Source: Janibacter sp. CX7 (GTDB lineage: Bacteria; Actinomycetota; Actinomycetes; Actinomycetales; Dermatophilaceae). From it: DNA of 64,000 nucleotides. Position numbers and translations under genes: made by a program. The notes under the pieces are model-generated. The model was given only the letters and a program-made list of their open reading frames with translations. It was not told where the DNA came from and searched no databases. Of this stretch, positions 1 through 10,747 are shown in pieces (within the stretch, counting starts at the first letter, position 1; each line of letters opens with the position of its first letter). The stretch covers positions 620,001-684,000 of the forward strand of contig NZ_CP101464.1 of assembly GCF_024362365.1 (NCBI RefSeq), read 5' to 3'.

Positions 1-206
1 ACCGACTCGTCCTTGAGGTAGAGGTGCACGCCCCACTCCGCCGGCAGCGGCACCCGCACGAGGTGCGTGTCGGCCGACCGCGTGGCGTCGCTGCGGACGG
101 TCCGGATCGCGGCGGCCAGCCAGCGCCGGTAGTCGGGGTCGTAGCGGTTGACGTCTTCCTCGACGTCGACGAAGGGGTCAGCGTGGTCGAGCGGCATGCC
201 GCCCAT
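1..206 (-). CDS. PLP-dependent cysteine synthase/Cds1-like lyase, N-terminal part (runs off left edge)
   Basis: Only the first 68 or so residues are present; the rest lies beyond base 1. Reading leftwards from an ATG at 206 (or 197) gives a frame open to the edge that contains YDPDYRRWL, then [20 protein letters not shown], then LYLKDES. This N-terminus is characteristic of the actinobacterial PLP-dependent cysteine synthase family that includes the cysteine desulfhydrase Cds1. The PLP lysine normally follows a short way downstream, outside the window. Those enzymes act in the cytoplasm on cysteine or related amino acids. No clear Shine-Dalgarno separates the two candidate starts. It is divergent from the oxidoreductase starting at 280. 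The family assignment rests on N-terminal motifs only. Confidence 0.7.
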   Translation of the reverse strand, partial: MGGMPLDHADPFVDVEEDVNRYDPDYRRWLAAAIRTVRSDATRSADTHLVRVPLPAEWGVHLYLKDES

Positions 207-279
207 TGTGCGAGATCGCTGGGCCACGTGGCGGGCGGGCGATGGAATGCCGTGCCCGTCCGTGCGAGTTGCACCGAGC

Positions 280-1203
280 ATGCGCGCCATCACCTATGAC
301 CAGTACGGCACCACCGACGAGCTGCGGATCAGCGACCAGCCGGTCCCGAAGGTCGGGCCGAGCGAGGTCCGCATCCGGGTCACCCGGGCCGGGGTCAACC
401 CCGTCGACTGGAAGCTCATGTCCGGCGGCCTCGACCCGATGCTCGCCGCGGACTTCCCGGTCATCCCGGGCTGGGACGTCGCCGGGGTCGTCGACGCCGT
501 CGGCCCCGACACCCCGGAGTTCGCCCCCGGTGACCGGGTCGCCGCCTACGCCCGCAAGCAGGTCCTGTCCGCCGGCACCTTCGCCGAGTACGTCACCGTG
601 CGTGTCGACGACGTCGCGGCCGTTCCCGACGAGGTCACCGACGACGTCGCCGCGGCGCTTCCGCTCGCCGGGCTCACCGCCCTTCGTGTCCTCGAGACCC
701 TGGCCGTGACGAAGGGGGACACCCTCCTCGTCCACGCCGCCTCCGGTGGCGTCGGCTTCGCCGCCGCCCAGCTGGCGGTCGCCGCCGGGGCCACCGTCGT
801 CGGCACCGCCTCCGCGGCCAACCACGACAAGCTGCGCGACATCGGTGTCACGCCGGTGGAGTATGGCGACGGGCTCGAGGAGCGGCTGCGCGAGGTGGCG
901 CCCGAGGGCTTCGACGCGGTCGCGGACCTCGTCGGCGGCGTCCTCGACGTCAGCCGGGCGGTGCTGCGTGACGGCGGACGGCTCGCCTCGATCACCGACC
1001 CCGGCGTCGAGGAGCACGGCGGCCGCTGGGTGTGGGTGCGACCTGACGGGGCACGGCTCGCCGACCTGCTCGACGAGGTCGCCGCCGGCCGGTTGCGGGT
1101 CGACGTCGAGCGGACGTTCGCGCTGGAGGACGTGCCGCAGGCCTTCGCGGCCAGCCAGTCCGGCGCCGCCCGCGGCAAGCTCGTCATCGAGGTCGCCGAC
1201 TAG
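280..1203 (+). CDS. NADP-dependent MDR oxidoreductase (quinone reductase-like)
   Basis: A 307-residue medium-chain dehydrogenase/reductase. The N-terminal GroES-like domain (about 1-120) includes [12 protein letters not shown] and FAPGDRV, and the Rossmann domain carries the nucleotide motif [15 protein letters not shown] near residues 152-166. The structural-zinc cysteine cluster of true alcohol dehydrogenases is absent, so a zinc-independent, NADPH-using quinone or enone reductase is most likely; the substrate cannot be read from sequence. The frame stays open upstream, but the protein clearly begins at [10 protein letters not shown], so the ATG at 280 is used. Its TAG stop at 1201 doubles as the likely -10 element of the next gene. 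Confidence 0.85.
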   Translation: MRAITYDQYGTTDELRISDQPVPKVGPSEVRIRVTRAGVNPVDWKLMSGGLDPMLAADFPVIPGWDVAGVVDAVGPDTPEFAPGDRVAAYARKQVLSAGTFAEYVTVRVDDVAAVPDEVTDDVAAALPLAGLTALRVLETLAVTKGDTLLVHAASGGVGFAAAQLAVAAGATVVGTASAANHDKLRDIGVTPVEYGDGLEERLREVAPEGFDAVADLVGGVLDVSRAVLRDGGRLASITDPGVEEHGGRWVWVRPDGARLADLLDEVAAGRLRVDVERTFALEDVPQAFAASQSGAARGKLVIEVAD

Positions 1204-1212
1204 GGTGCGGCC

Positions 1213-1587
1213 ATGCAGCCGCTGACCATCCGCCACAGCCGTCCCATGGGTATCACCTTCGTCGCACTGGGCGTGCTCATCGCGCTCGTGTCCCTGCTGA
1301 CCTCGGCCTGGGTCACCGTCGCGGCGGGCGTCGTGCTCACCGCCCTCGGCATCCTCCAGCTCGTCAACCCGATGCTGCGGATCGAGCCGCACGAGGTGCG
1401 CATGTGCAACCCCCTGGGCATGACCCTGCGCCGGTTCCCCCTCACCGAGCCCCGCGATCTCGTCCTCGACGGCAAGAACCTGCTCCACGTGCCGACCGGC
1501 AAGCGGGTCGCGGCACTCGGGTTCGGCGTGCACCAGCCCGACGTCGAGGCGTTGCGGCGCGTGGTGCCCGTCGTCCCACGTGGCTGA
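1213..1587 (+). CDS. Small two-helix membrane protein, function unknown
   Basis: A 124-residue protein with two adjacent hydrophobic segments (about residues 12-50) and a hydrophilic C-terminal half beginning near LRIEPHEVRM that resembles a PH-like/bPH membrane-protein tail. I cannot name a function. There is no Shine-Dalgarno; instead TAGGGT (1201-1206) lies 6 nt before the ATG, which fits a leaderless transcript, and that TAG is also the stop codon of the preceding oxidoreductase. Its last 8 bases overlap the GTG start of the following membrane protein, so the two are probably co-translated. Confidence 0.6.
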   Translation: MQPLTIRHSRPMGITFVALGVLIALVSLLTSAWVTVAAGVVLTALGILQLVNPMLRIEPHEVRMCNPLGMTLRRFPLTEPRDLVLDGKNLLHVPTGKRVAALGFGVHQPDVEALRRVVPVVPRG

Positions 1588-2083
1588 GCCGACCGACCGG
1601 CGCGAGCTGCGACGGCGCCAGTACCTGTCCCTCGGGTTGGGTGAGCTCGTCGCCGCAGGGGTCTTCGGCGGCGTGGCCACCTGGTACGGCGCCGACCTCG
1701 GGTGGCACGGCCGTGCCGCGGTCGCCGGCGCCGTGGGACCGCTCGTCCTCGTGCTCGTCGCCGCCGGCGTCTACTGGCTGCTCGCCCGACGCTGGGTCGG
1801 CGTGGCGCCCATGCCGCGCGCGCTCGCCGTGACCTACCTCGGTCTCGGGGCGCTCGCCGCGCTGCTCCTCGCGGGTGGGCTCGTCGTGACGCTCGTCGCG
1901 GCGCCCTCCACCGCGTGGCTGGTCCTGCTGCTGCTCGTCTGGTGCTTCGGGGTCGTCGAGCTGGTCAACTACTCGCTCCGACGACTGGCCTTCCCCGTCA
2001 CCAGGTGGTGGTCCGGGGTGGCGCAGGGTCGCACCCCGCAGCTGGCCCGCGATGTCCGAGCGAGCCTCGCGCAGCGCCCCTAG
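1580..2083 (+). CDS. Polytopic membrane protein, function unknown
   Basis: A 167-residue integral membrane protein with about four hydrophobic helices (roughly residues 16-38, 46-70, 80-108 and 112-135) and charged ends. I recognise no conserved domain. The GTG start at 1580 overlaps the end of the upstream small membrane protein by 8 bases, suggesting translational coupling. A possible role is a shared membrane assembly with that neighbour, but this is inference. Its TAG stop (2081-2083) forms the first half of a TAGAGT hexamer 7 nt before the next gene. Confidence 0.6.
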   Translation: MAEPTDRRELRRRQYLSLGLGELVAAGVFGGVATWYGADLGWHGRAAVAGAVGPLVLVLVAAGVYWLLARRWVGVAPMPRALAVTYLGLGALAALLLAGGLVVTLVAAPSTAWLVLLLLVWCFGVVELVNYSLRRLAFPVTRWWSGVAQGRTPQLARDVRASLAQRP

Positions 2084-2093
2084 AGTGGCGGGC

Positions 2094-2534
2094 ATGGACG
2101 AGACCAAGGTCGTCACCGCATCCACCACCATCCCCGCCGCGCCCGAGGCGGTCTTCGAGGAGATCGCCGACCCCGCGCGCCAGCTCGCGTGGGACGGCAA
2201 CGACAACCTCGGCGCGTCCGCACCCGGCCAGCGGGTCCACGCGGTCGGCGACGTCTTCATGACGACGACGACCTCGGGCAACGACCGCTACAACCACGTC
2301 GTGGACTTCGAGGAGGGGCGTCGCATCGCCTGGCGTCCGGCGGCGCAGGGGCAGGCCCCCTTCGGCCACCAGTGGGGGTGGGAGCTGACCCCGACCGACG
2401 ACGGCGGCACCGAGGTCACCCACACCTACGACTGGGGCGAGCTGACCGACGAGTCGCGCTTCGAGCGGGCGCGCAACACGACCGAGGCCAACCTGCGCTC
2501 GTCCCTCGACCGGCTCGCCGCGCTCTTCGGCTGA
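2094..2534 (+). CDS. SRPBCC (START/polyketide-cyclase fold) family protein
   Basis: A 146-residue single-domain protein. It begins VTASTTIPAAPEAVFEEIADPARQ, the usual first strand and helix of the SRPBCC helix-grip fold, and ends in a long C-terminal helix (RFERARNTTEANLRSSLDRL). WGWELTP and TEVTHTYDWGEL fit the central strands. Members bind hydrophobic ligands or act as cyclases/aromatases; no ligand can be predicted here. The start is the ATG at 2094, 7 nt after a TAGAGT hexamer and without a Shine-Dalgarno, so a leaderless transcript is likely. It stands alone and converges on the SMR pair. Confidence 0.75.
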   Translation: MDETKVVTASTTIPAAPEAVFEEIADPARQLAWDGNDNLGASAPGQRVHAVGDVFMTTTTSGNDRYNHVVDFEEGRRIAWRPAAQGQAPFGHQWGWELTPTDDGGTEVTHTYDWGELTDESRFERARNTTEANLRSSLDRLAALFG

Positions 2535-2564
2535 CCTGCACCGGACCGGGCCGCGCGCGCTCGG

Positions 2565-2885
2565 TCAGTGCCCGCCGCCGAGCTCGAGCAGCACACCGAC
2601 CATGATCAGGCCGATCCCGGCAACCATCCGCCGGGTGAGGACCTCGCCGAAGAGCACGCGCGAGCCGATGGCGGTCAGCGCGACCCCGGCCGCGGCCCAC
2701 GTCCCGTAGGCGACGCCGAGGGGCATGCCGCGCGCGAGGCTCGTCGACAGCGCGGCGAAGGCCGTGACGTAGCCGAGGGCCACGGCGGCGTACCACCGAC
2801 GGTCGGTGTGCACCGCCCCGCGCAGCGACAGCGTCCCGGCGACCTCGGCCGCCACGGCGACGACCAGCCACACCCAGGCGGTCAT
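2565..2885 (-). CDS. SMR-family multidrug efflux subunit (second of a pair)
   Basis: A 106-residue four-helix small multidrug resistance protein. The conserved membrane-embedded glutamate sits in helix 1 (VAVAAEVAGTLSL), and GVAYGTWAAAG is the typical loop and helix 3 signature. SMR proteins exchange protons for lipophilic cations or guanidinium-type compounds and work as antiparallel dimers. Its ATG overlaps the stop of the upstream SMR gene by one base (TGATG), so the two are translationally coupled and probably form a heterodimer of the EbrAB/YkkCD type. Which substrate is pumped is not visible. Confidence 0.88.
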   Translation of the reverse strand: MTAWVWLVVAVAAEVAGTLSLRGAVHTDRRWYAAVALGYVTAFAALSTSLARGMPLGVAYGTWAAAGVALTAIGSRVLFGEVLTRRMVAGIGLIMVGVLLELGGGH

Positions 2886-3229
2886 CACGGCTCCTCGGGC
2901 GCTGTCGTCGCGCTCGGGGCGCCCGTCTCCACGAGCAGGACGCCTCCGATGACGAGCACGACGCCGAGCCCCATGAGGGGGGTGAAGGCCTCGCCGAGCA
3001 GCAGGGTCGACAGGACGGTGGTCAGGGCGACACCACAGGCCGACCAGATCCCGTAGGCGATGCCCAGCGGCGTGCCTCGCCGGAGCACGACGGCGAGCAG
3101 GCCGAAGGACAGGGCGTACCCGGTCACGACGACGACGTAGAGCGCCGGCCGGTCGAGCGCCGCCTTGAGGCTCACGGTGGCCGCGACCTCGCAGGCGATG
3201 GCGGCGGCGAGCAGCTGCCAGGTCGTCAT
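2885..3229 (-). CDS. SMR-family multidrug efflux subunit (first of a pair)
   Basis: A 114-residue paralogue of the next gene, with the helix 1 glutamate in AIACEVAATVSLKA, the GIAYGIWSACG signature and four hydrophobic helices. The C-terminal tail (APSATTAPEEP) is longer than in the partner. It lies first in a two-gene operon. The ATG at 3229 has no Shine-Dalgarno and is preceded at 6 nt by TAGGGT (3241-3236, minus strand), so the mRNA is probably leaderless. That hexamer overlaps the -10 hexamer of the divergent DinB-fold gene. Confidence 0.88.
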   Translation of the reverse strand: MTTWQLLAAAIACEVAATVSLKAALDRPALYVVVVTGYALSFGLLAVVLRRGTPLGIAYGIWSACGVALTTVLSTLLLGEAFTPLMGLGVVLVIGGVLLVETGAPSATTAPEEP

Positions 3230-3235
3230 GCCCCG

Positions 3236-3245
3236 ACCCTAGGCT
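3236..3245. promoter_or_regulatory. Overlapping back-to-back -10 elements for two leaderless genes
   Basis: The palindrome CCTAGG (3238-3243) contributes to TAGGCT on the plus strand (3240-3245) and TAGGGT on the minus strand (3241-3236). Each lies exactly 6 nt before a start codon (3252 plus, 3229 minus). This fits two leaderless transcripts from overlapping -10 boxes. No transcript data are available, so this is prediction. Confidence 0.5.
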
Positions 3246-3251
3246 GGACGC

Positions 3252-3779
3252 ATGAGCGCCACGCCGCCGCCGGCCGACCACGACACCCGTGACTGGACCT
3301 TCGTCGTCGACGACGGGTGCGACGAGTGCGGCTACGTCCCGCACGACCCGGCGACGACGAGTGCCCGGCTCCTCGCCGGCGTGCCCCGCTGGGCCGCGGC
3401 CCTGCAGCGTCCGGGGGTGGGTGAACGGCCGGCCCCGGGGGTGTGGTCACCCCTCGAGTACGCCTGCCACGCGCGCGACCTCGTCCGGGTCCTCGGCGAG
3501 CGGGTGGGCGCCGTGCTCGCCCGGGAGGGCGCCCCCTTCGCGAGCTACGACGGGGAGGCCGAGGCGGTGCGCCAGGAGTTCTGGGCCAGTGACCCGCAGG
3601 TCGTGGCGCGCCAGATCGCCGAGGAGACCGAGCGCACCGTCGCCGTCCTCGACCGCGTGCGCGATGAGGCGTGGGAGCGCGCCGGCACCCGGGGTGACGG
3701 CGCGCCCTTCACGATCGCCGGCCTGAGCCGCTACCTGCTCCACGACGTGGAGCACCACCTGCACGACGTCGGGGCCTGA
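3252..3779 (+). CDS. DinB-fold (DinB_2/YfiT-like) putative metal-dependent enzyme
   Basis: A 175-residue protein with an acidic, cysteine-containing N-terminus (DDGCDECGYVP) followed by a four-helix DinB-like domain. The metal-ligand histidines can be placed in EYACHARDL and in the C-terminal HDVEHHLHDVG. In actinobacteria this fold includes mycothiol-dependent S-transferases and detoxification enzymes, and mshB elsewhere in this window shows that mycothiol is made. The exact reaction is not predictable. The start at 3252 follows TAGGCT at 6 nt, indicating a leaderless mRNA. Confidence 0.75.
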   Translation: MSATPPPADHDTRDWTFVVDDGCDECGYVPHDPATTSARLLAGVPRWAAALQRPGVGERPAPGVWSPLEYACHARDLVRVLGERVGAVLAREGAPFASYDGEAEAVRQEFWASDPQVVARQIAEETERTVAVLDRVRDEAWERAGTRGDGAPFTIAGLSRYLLHDVEHHLHDVGA

Positions 3780-3795
3780 CGGCGGTGCCAGCGGC

Positions 3796-4236
3796 TCAGC
3801 TCGCCTGGTCCGCCTGGCACTGCGCGATCGCCATGCCGAGCCCCTCGTCGAGGATGGGGAAGTCGGCCTCGCCCAGGAAGTTGATCGCCGTGGGCGTCCT
3901 GCCCTGCGGGTTGTTGTGGAGCGCGCCACCACCCACGGTCGCCTTCGAGTGGATGAGCGGCACCGAGGTCGCGCCGGTCTCGGCCATCCAGTGGTCGATC
4001 GCGACGGAGGCGTAGCCGGCGCACTCCGGCATGCCGATGTCCTCGGCGATGATCATGCTGCCGAGCGTGGTCAGCGACATCCACGGGGTGCCGCCCTGCG
4101 AGAGCTGGGCGTAGGCACGCTCGTTCCAGTCGACCTTGTAGCAGTGGTGGGCCGAGGCCATGCTGGCCGTCGCCAGGCCGAGGGCCGCTGCGGCTGCCGT
4201 CGTGGTCGCCGCCCGACGCAGGATGTGGTGTGACAT
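3796..4236 (-). CDS. Secreted protein of unknown function
   Basis: A 146-residue protein with a clear Sec signal peptide: a basic start (MSHHILRR), an alanine-rich hydrophobic core and a cleavage-like ASMASAHH near residue 29. The mature part has three cysteines (HCYKV, PECAG, AQCQA) and is rich in Gly and Ala; I recognise no domain. A purine-rich GAGAGGAG lies just upstream of the ATG as a Shine-Dalgarno. A hairpin-forming sequence (4253-4276) sits immediately upstream of that site. It may belong with the LuxR regulator upstream on the same strand, though 165 bp separate them. Confidence 0.6.
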   Translation of the reverse strand: MSHHILRRAATTTAAAAALGLATASMASAHHCYKVDWNERAYAQLSQGGTPWMSLTTLGSMIIAEDIGMPECAGYASVAIDHWMAETGATSVPLIHSKATVGGGALHNNPQGRTPTAINFLGEADFPILDEGLGMAIAQCQADQAS

Positions 4237-4252
4237 GTCTGCTCCTCTCCCG

Positions 4253-4276
4253 GGCCGCCGCTCCGCTGCGGCGGCC
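4253..4276. other. GC-rich inverted repeat between LuxR gene and secreted-protein gene
   Basis: GGCCGCCGC (4253-4261) and GCGGCGGCC (4268-4276) form a 9-bp perfect stem with a 6-nt loop. On the minus strand it follows the LuxR gene and precedes the secreted-protein Shine-Dalgarno. It could terminate the LuxR transcript or sit in the leader of the next gene. No U-tract is seen. Confidence 0.4.
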
Positions 4277-4401
4277 TCGGACCCAGCAGACTCCTGCTGC
4301 GCCGGGCGCCGCTATTGGCAGTTCTACCCACAGGGGGAGGGCCCGGCCGAGTCGTGGTGGCGGCCAGCCGTGGCCCCGGACCAGCCGGTCGTGGCTCGCC
4401 C

Positions 4402-5157
4402 TCAGCCCGTCGCGAGCAGACCGATCCGCTGCGCCTTGACGACGGCGCTCAGCCGATCGGTGACGCCGAGCTTGGCGTAGATGTGGGCGAGATGGCGGTG
4501 GACCGTGCGCTCGGAGCAGCCGGCGTGACGGGCGATGGTCGCGGCCTTGTGGCCGGCGGCCAGCAGGCAGAGGACCTCGTGCTCCCGCTGGGTCAGCTGG
4601 GCGACGTGCAGGGTGGGCGGCGCCAGGTGCTCCGGCTCGAGCAGACGCACGAGCCCGGCGACGACGGGCTGCACCGCGGTGAGCAGCGCGAGGTCGCGCT
4701 CGCCGTAGTCCTCCCCGCGGCGCCCCACGAGGAAGGCGACGAACTCGGTGCCGGACCGCACGGGCAGGGCAGCGACCTGGTCGATGCCCCAGATCTCGAG
4801 GCTGCCGCGGCACTTGCCGGAGGCCTGCCACGCGGCCTGGCCGCCGTAGGCGAGGCCGGCGGTCGTCGGCTCGAGGTCTCCGGCACGGATCGGGTCGAGC
4901 AGCGGGTCGGGGCCACCCGTGATGCGCAGCTCGTCGCTCATCCGGGCGCGGGCCGCCGGTGTCGCGGCGCTGCCCACGGCGCGGACCTCGAAGCCGTCGG
5001 GGGCCCCGTGGACCATGAGCCCGGTCGGTGAGGAGAGCAGGTCGACGAGCAGGTCGCTCATCCGCGCCAGCCGGGCGTCGACGTGCTCGGAGGCGCCAGC
5101 GACCCCCGTGACGAGCCTGACGACCGTCGCGTACTCGTCGATGCCCTTGCCCGACAT
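4402..5157 (-). CDS. LuxR-family transcriptional regulator with N-terminal GAF-like sensor region
   Basis: About 251 residues. The last 65 form a GerE/LuxR helix-turn-helix (LTQREHEVLCLLAAGHKAATIARHAGCSERTVHRHLAHIYAKLGV region), which binds DNA. Residues about 20-175 look like a GAF-type sensory domain (GLMVHGAPDGFEVRAVG, VAALPVRSGTEFVAFLVG). It lacks a phospho-acceptor receiver domain, so it is probably ligand-responsive. Two ATGs are possible: the one at 5157 has GAGGAAG 9 nt upstream, whereas that sequence would abut the one at 5166, so 5157 is preferred. The effector is unknown; the nearest downstream gene encodes a secreted protein. Confidence 0.8.
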   Translation of the reverse strand: MSGKGIDEYATVVRLVTGVAGASEHVDARLARMSDLLVDLLSSPTGLMVHGAPDGFEVRAVGSAATPAARARMSDELRITGGPDPLLDPIRAGDLEPTTAGLAYGGQAAWQASGKCRGSLEIWGIDQVAALPVRSGTEFVAFLVGRRGEDYGERDLALLTAVQPVVAGLVRLLEPEHLAPPTLHVAQLTQREHEVLCLLAAGHKAATIARHAGCSERTVHRHLAHIYAKLGVTDRLSAVVKAQRIGLLATG

Positions 5158-5211
5158 GGGGGACATCTTCCTCGCGCGTCGGGGGATGGTAAAGGCGTGG
5201 TCAGCAGATGG

Positions 5212-6042
5212 TCACGGGTGCTGCCACCGCCGCTGCTCGTGGAAGTGGTGCACCGGCCCGGCGCCGGACCCGATCCCGAGCGACTCCCCGTGCCGCAGCG
5301 CCTCGGTGAGCCAGCCGCGCGCCTCCCGCACGGCCGGCAGCCACCGCTCGTGCCGGGGGCGAAGGGCGGCGACCGCCGAGCTGAGCGTGCAGCCGGTGCC
5401 GTGCGTCGCCGTCGTCGCGATCCGCGGCCCGCGCAGCGGCACGGCTCCGTCGTCGTCGTGCCAGAGGTCCACGGCCTCCGGGCCGTCGAGGTGGCCACCC
5501 TTGAGCAGCACCCGGCGGGCACCGAGCGCGCGCAGCCGCCCGGCCTGCTCCGGCAGGTCCGCCTCGCTGCCGGCCGGGGACGCGTCGAGGAGGACGGCGG
5601 CCTCGGGCACGTTGGGGGTGATGACGTCGGCGCGGGGGAGCAGCGCGCGCACGGCGTCGACGGCCTCGGGGGCGAGCAGGCGCGACCCCGAGGTCGAGAC
5701 CATGACGGGATCGAGGACGACCGGCGTGGTCGCGAGGGGTTCGCTCGTCAGCAGCTCGTGCACGGTCTCGACGAGTTCCGCGGAGGCGAGCATCCCGACC
5801 TTGACGACGTCGATGCGCACGTCCTCGACGAGCGTCTCGACCTGGGCGCGCACGACGTCGACGGGCACCTCGTGCACGAGCGTCACGCCCCGCGTCGACT
5901 GCGCCGTCAGGGCCGTGATGACGCAGGTGCCGTAGGCGCCCAGGGCGCTGAAGGTCTTCAGGTCGGCCTGGACCCCGGCACCGCCCGACGGGTCGGAGCC
6001 GGCGACGGACAGGGCGACCGGCGGTCGCGGGAGGGCGGTCAT
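5212..6042 (-). CDS. thiD: Bifunctional hydroxymethylpyrimidine/phosphomethylpyrimidine kinase
   Basis: A 276-residue ribokinase-family kinase that phosphorylates HMP to HMP-P and HMP-PP for thiamine synthesis. Signatures are SVAGSDPSGGAGVQADLKTF at the N-terminus, LDPVMVSTSG in the middle, and the anion-hole/catalytic motif HGTGCTLSSAVAA near residue 215. It is transcribed away from the riboswitch-controlled thiC operon. The ATG at 6042 has no Shine-Dalgarno and follows TACGGT (6054-6049, minus strand) at 6 nt, suggesting a leaderless transcript. The same hexamer lies inside a small palindrome, CACCGT-A-ACGGTG (6048-6060). Length and motifs are normal for ThiD. Confidence 0.93.
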   Translation of the reverse strand: MTALPRPPVALSVAGSDPSGGAGVQADLKTFSALGAYGTCVITALTAQSTRGVTLVHEVPVDVVRAQVETLVEDVRIDVVKVGMLASAELVETVHELLTSEPLATTPVVLDPVMVSTSGSRLLAPEAVDAVRALLPRADVITPNVPEAAVLLDASPAGSEADLPEQAGRLRALGARRVLLKGGHLDGPEAVDLWHDDDGAVPLRGPRIATTATHGTGCTLSSAVAALRPRHERWLPAVREARGWLTEALRHGESLGIGSGAGPVHHFHEQRRWQHP

Positions 6043-6099
6043 GGTCGCACCGTAACGGTGCCCGGCGGGGCACCGACGGCGTGTGGTTGGATCGGGGTA

Positions 6100-9293
<3,194 letters not shown>

Positions 9294-9297
<4 letters not shown>

Positions 9298-10106
9298 TCG
9301 GCGTCGCGCGGGCTCGCGACCACCGGGCGGAGATCGCCGCGGCGGTCGACGCCGTGCGCGCCTCGGCGCCGCTCGTCCACGGGGCGACCGGCTCGGTGAC
9401 CCGCGCTCTGGTCGCCGACGGTCTGCTCGCCGCGGGGGCCCGGCCGATGCTCACCGAGAGCGAGCAGGAGGCGCCCACCCTCGTCGGCGTCGCCGACGCC
9501 CTGCTCGTCAATCTCGGCTCGCTGAGCGGCGACGGCATGGCCGGACTGCTGCCGACCGCGCGTGCTGCCGCCACCCACGGGGTGCCGTGGGTGCTCGACC
9601 CGACCGCGGTCGGGCTGGCCCCGGTGCGCACCCCGCTCGCCCACGAGCTGCTGGCGCTCGGCCCGACGGTGGTGCGCGGCAATGCCTCCGAGGTCCTCAC
9701 CCTCGCGGGCGGCAGCGGCGGGGGACGGGGCGCCGACAGCACCCTCGGGCCCGACGCCGCGGCCGTCCCCGCGACGACGCTCGCCCGCCGCGCCGGCTGC
9801 GTCGTCGCGGTCTCCGGCGCGGTCGACCTCGTCACCGACGGCGAGCGCGTGGCCCGGATCGCCTCCGGCTCACCGCTGCTGACCCGGGTCAGCGGCACCG
9901 GCTGCCTCCTCGGGGCGCTCACCGCGGCGCACCTGCCGGGGGCCACCCCCTTCGTCGCAGCGGTCGCGGCCACGGCGCTGCTCACCGTGGCCTCCGACCG
10001 GGTGCGCGCGACCGGGCCGGGGAGTTTCAGGATCGGGCTCCTCGACGCGCTCGACGCGGTGACCGGCGACGAGGTCGCCGCGGAGGTGGACCTCGCGTGG
10101 CCGTGA
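9294..10106 (+). CDS. thiM: Hydroxyethylthiazole kinase
   Basis: A 270-residue ribokinase-fold kinase that phosphorylates 4-methyl-5-(2-hydroxyethyl)thiazole (THZ) in thiamine salvage. Family motifs include PLVHGATGSVTRALVADGLLA (a divergent version of the usual N-terminal TNxV region), WVLDPTAVG, VVRGNASEVLTLAGG and the catalytic VSGTGCLLGALTAAH near residue 200. Length is normal. The ATG at 9294 overlaps the transporter stop and the gene is followed by thiE with a 10-base overlap, so it is translated as part of the riboswitch operon. The usual TN of the first motif reads TG here. Confidence 0.92.
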
Positions 10107-10747
10107 TCGACTGGCGCCTCTACCTCGTCACCTCGGGCGATGGGCCGGCGACCGTGCGGGCCGCGGCAGCCGCCGCTGCGGCCGGAGCGGGGGTCGTCCA
10201 GGTGCGGGCCAAGCACCTGCTCGCCGGCGAGCTGCTCGAGCTCGTCCTCGACGTCGCGTCCGCCGTGGCCGACGTCGCCCCGGACACGCGCGTGCTCGTC
10301 AACGACCGCGCCGACGTCGCCCACGCAGCCCGCCGACGGGGCGCCCCGGTCCACGGGGTGCACCTCGGCCAGGCCGACCTGCCCGTCGGCGAGGCGCGCG
10401 CCCTCCTCGGCGCCGACGCGCTCGTCGGGCTGACCGCCGGCACCCTCGACCACGTCCGTGAGGCCGACGCGCGCACCGGTGCGCACCGTCCGGACTACCT
10501 GGGCAGCGGGCCCTTCCGTCCCACGCCGACGAAGGACGTGGGCCGTCCGCCGATCGGGCTGGCGGGCTACCCCCTTCGGATCGCGGCGACGCGGCTGCCC
10601 GTCGTCGCCATCGGGGACGTCACGCTCGCCGACGTCGCGCCGCTCTCCCGCACGGGCGTCGCCGGTGTCGCGGTCGTGCGCGAGGTGATGGGCGCTGCCG
10701 ACCCGGGGGCCGCTGCCGCCGCGTGCCTCAGGGCGTGGGAGAGCTGA
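10097..10747 (+). CDS. thiE: Thiamine-phosphate synthase
   Basis: A 216-residue TIM-barrel enzyme joining HMP-PP and THZ-P to thiamine phosphate. Visible motifs are WRLYLVTSGDGP, VVQVRAKHL, LVNDRADVA, GVHLGQADLPV, YLGSGPFRPTPTK and the phosphate-binding GVAGVAVV. The GTG at 10097 is preferred over 10103 because GGAGGTGGA (10082-10090) lies 7 nt before it. It is last in the operon, and its final 20 bases overlap the 3' end of the convergent CynX-type transporter, with no obvious terminator between them. Confidence 0.93.
   Translation: MAVIDWRLYLVTSGDGPATVRAAAAAAAAGAGVVQVRAKHLLAGELLELVLDVASAVADVAPDTRVLVNDRADVAHAARRRGAPVHGVHLGQADLPVGEARALLGADALVGLTAGTLDHVREADARTGAHRPDYLGSGPFRPTPTKDVGRPPIGLAGYPLRIAATRLPVVAIGDVTLADVAPLSRTGVAGVAVVREVMGAADPGAAAAACLRAWES

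Noticed and set aside
148..279. N-terminal extension of the MDR oxidoreductase (start at 148)
   Set aside because: The added 44 residues are unlike the family and overlap the 5' end of the divergent lyase gene; the fold starts at [10 protein letters not shown].
178..1680. Very long open frame antisense to the oxidoreductase and its neighbour
   Set aside because: In DNA this rich in G and C the antisense frames lack stops; the translation is low-complexity Asp/Gly/Arg-rich and the sense strand has a clear enzyme.
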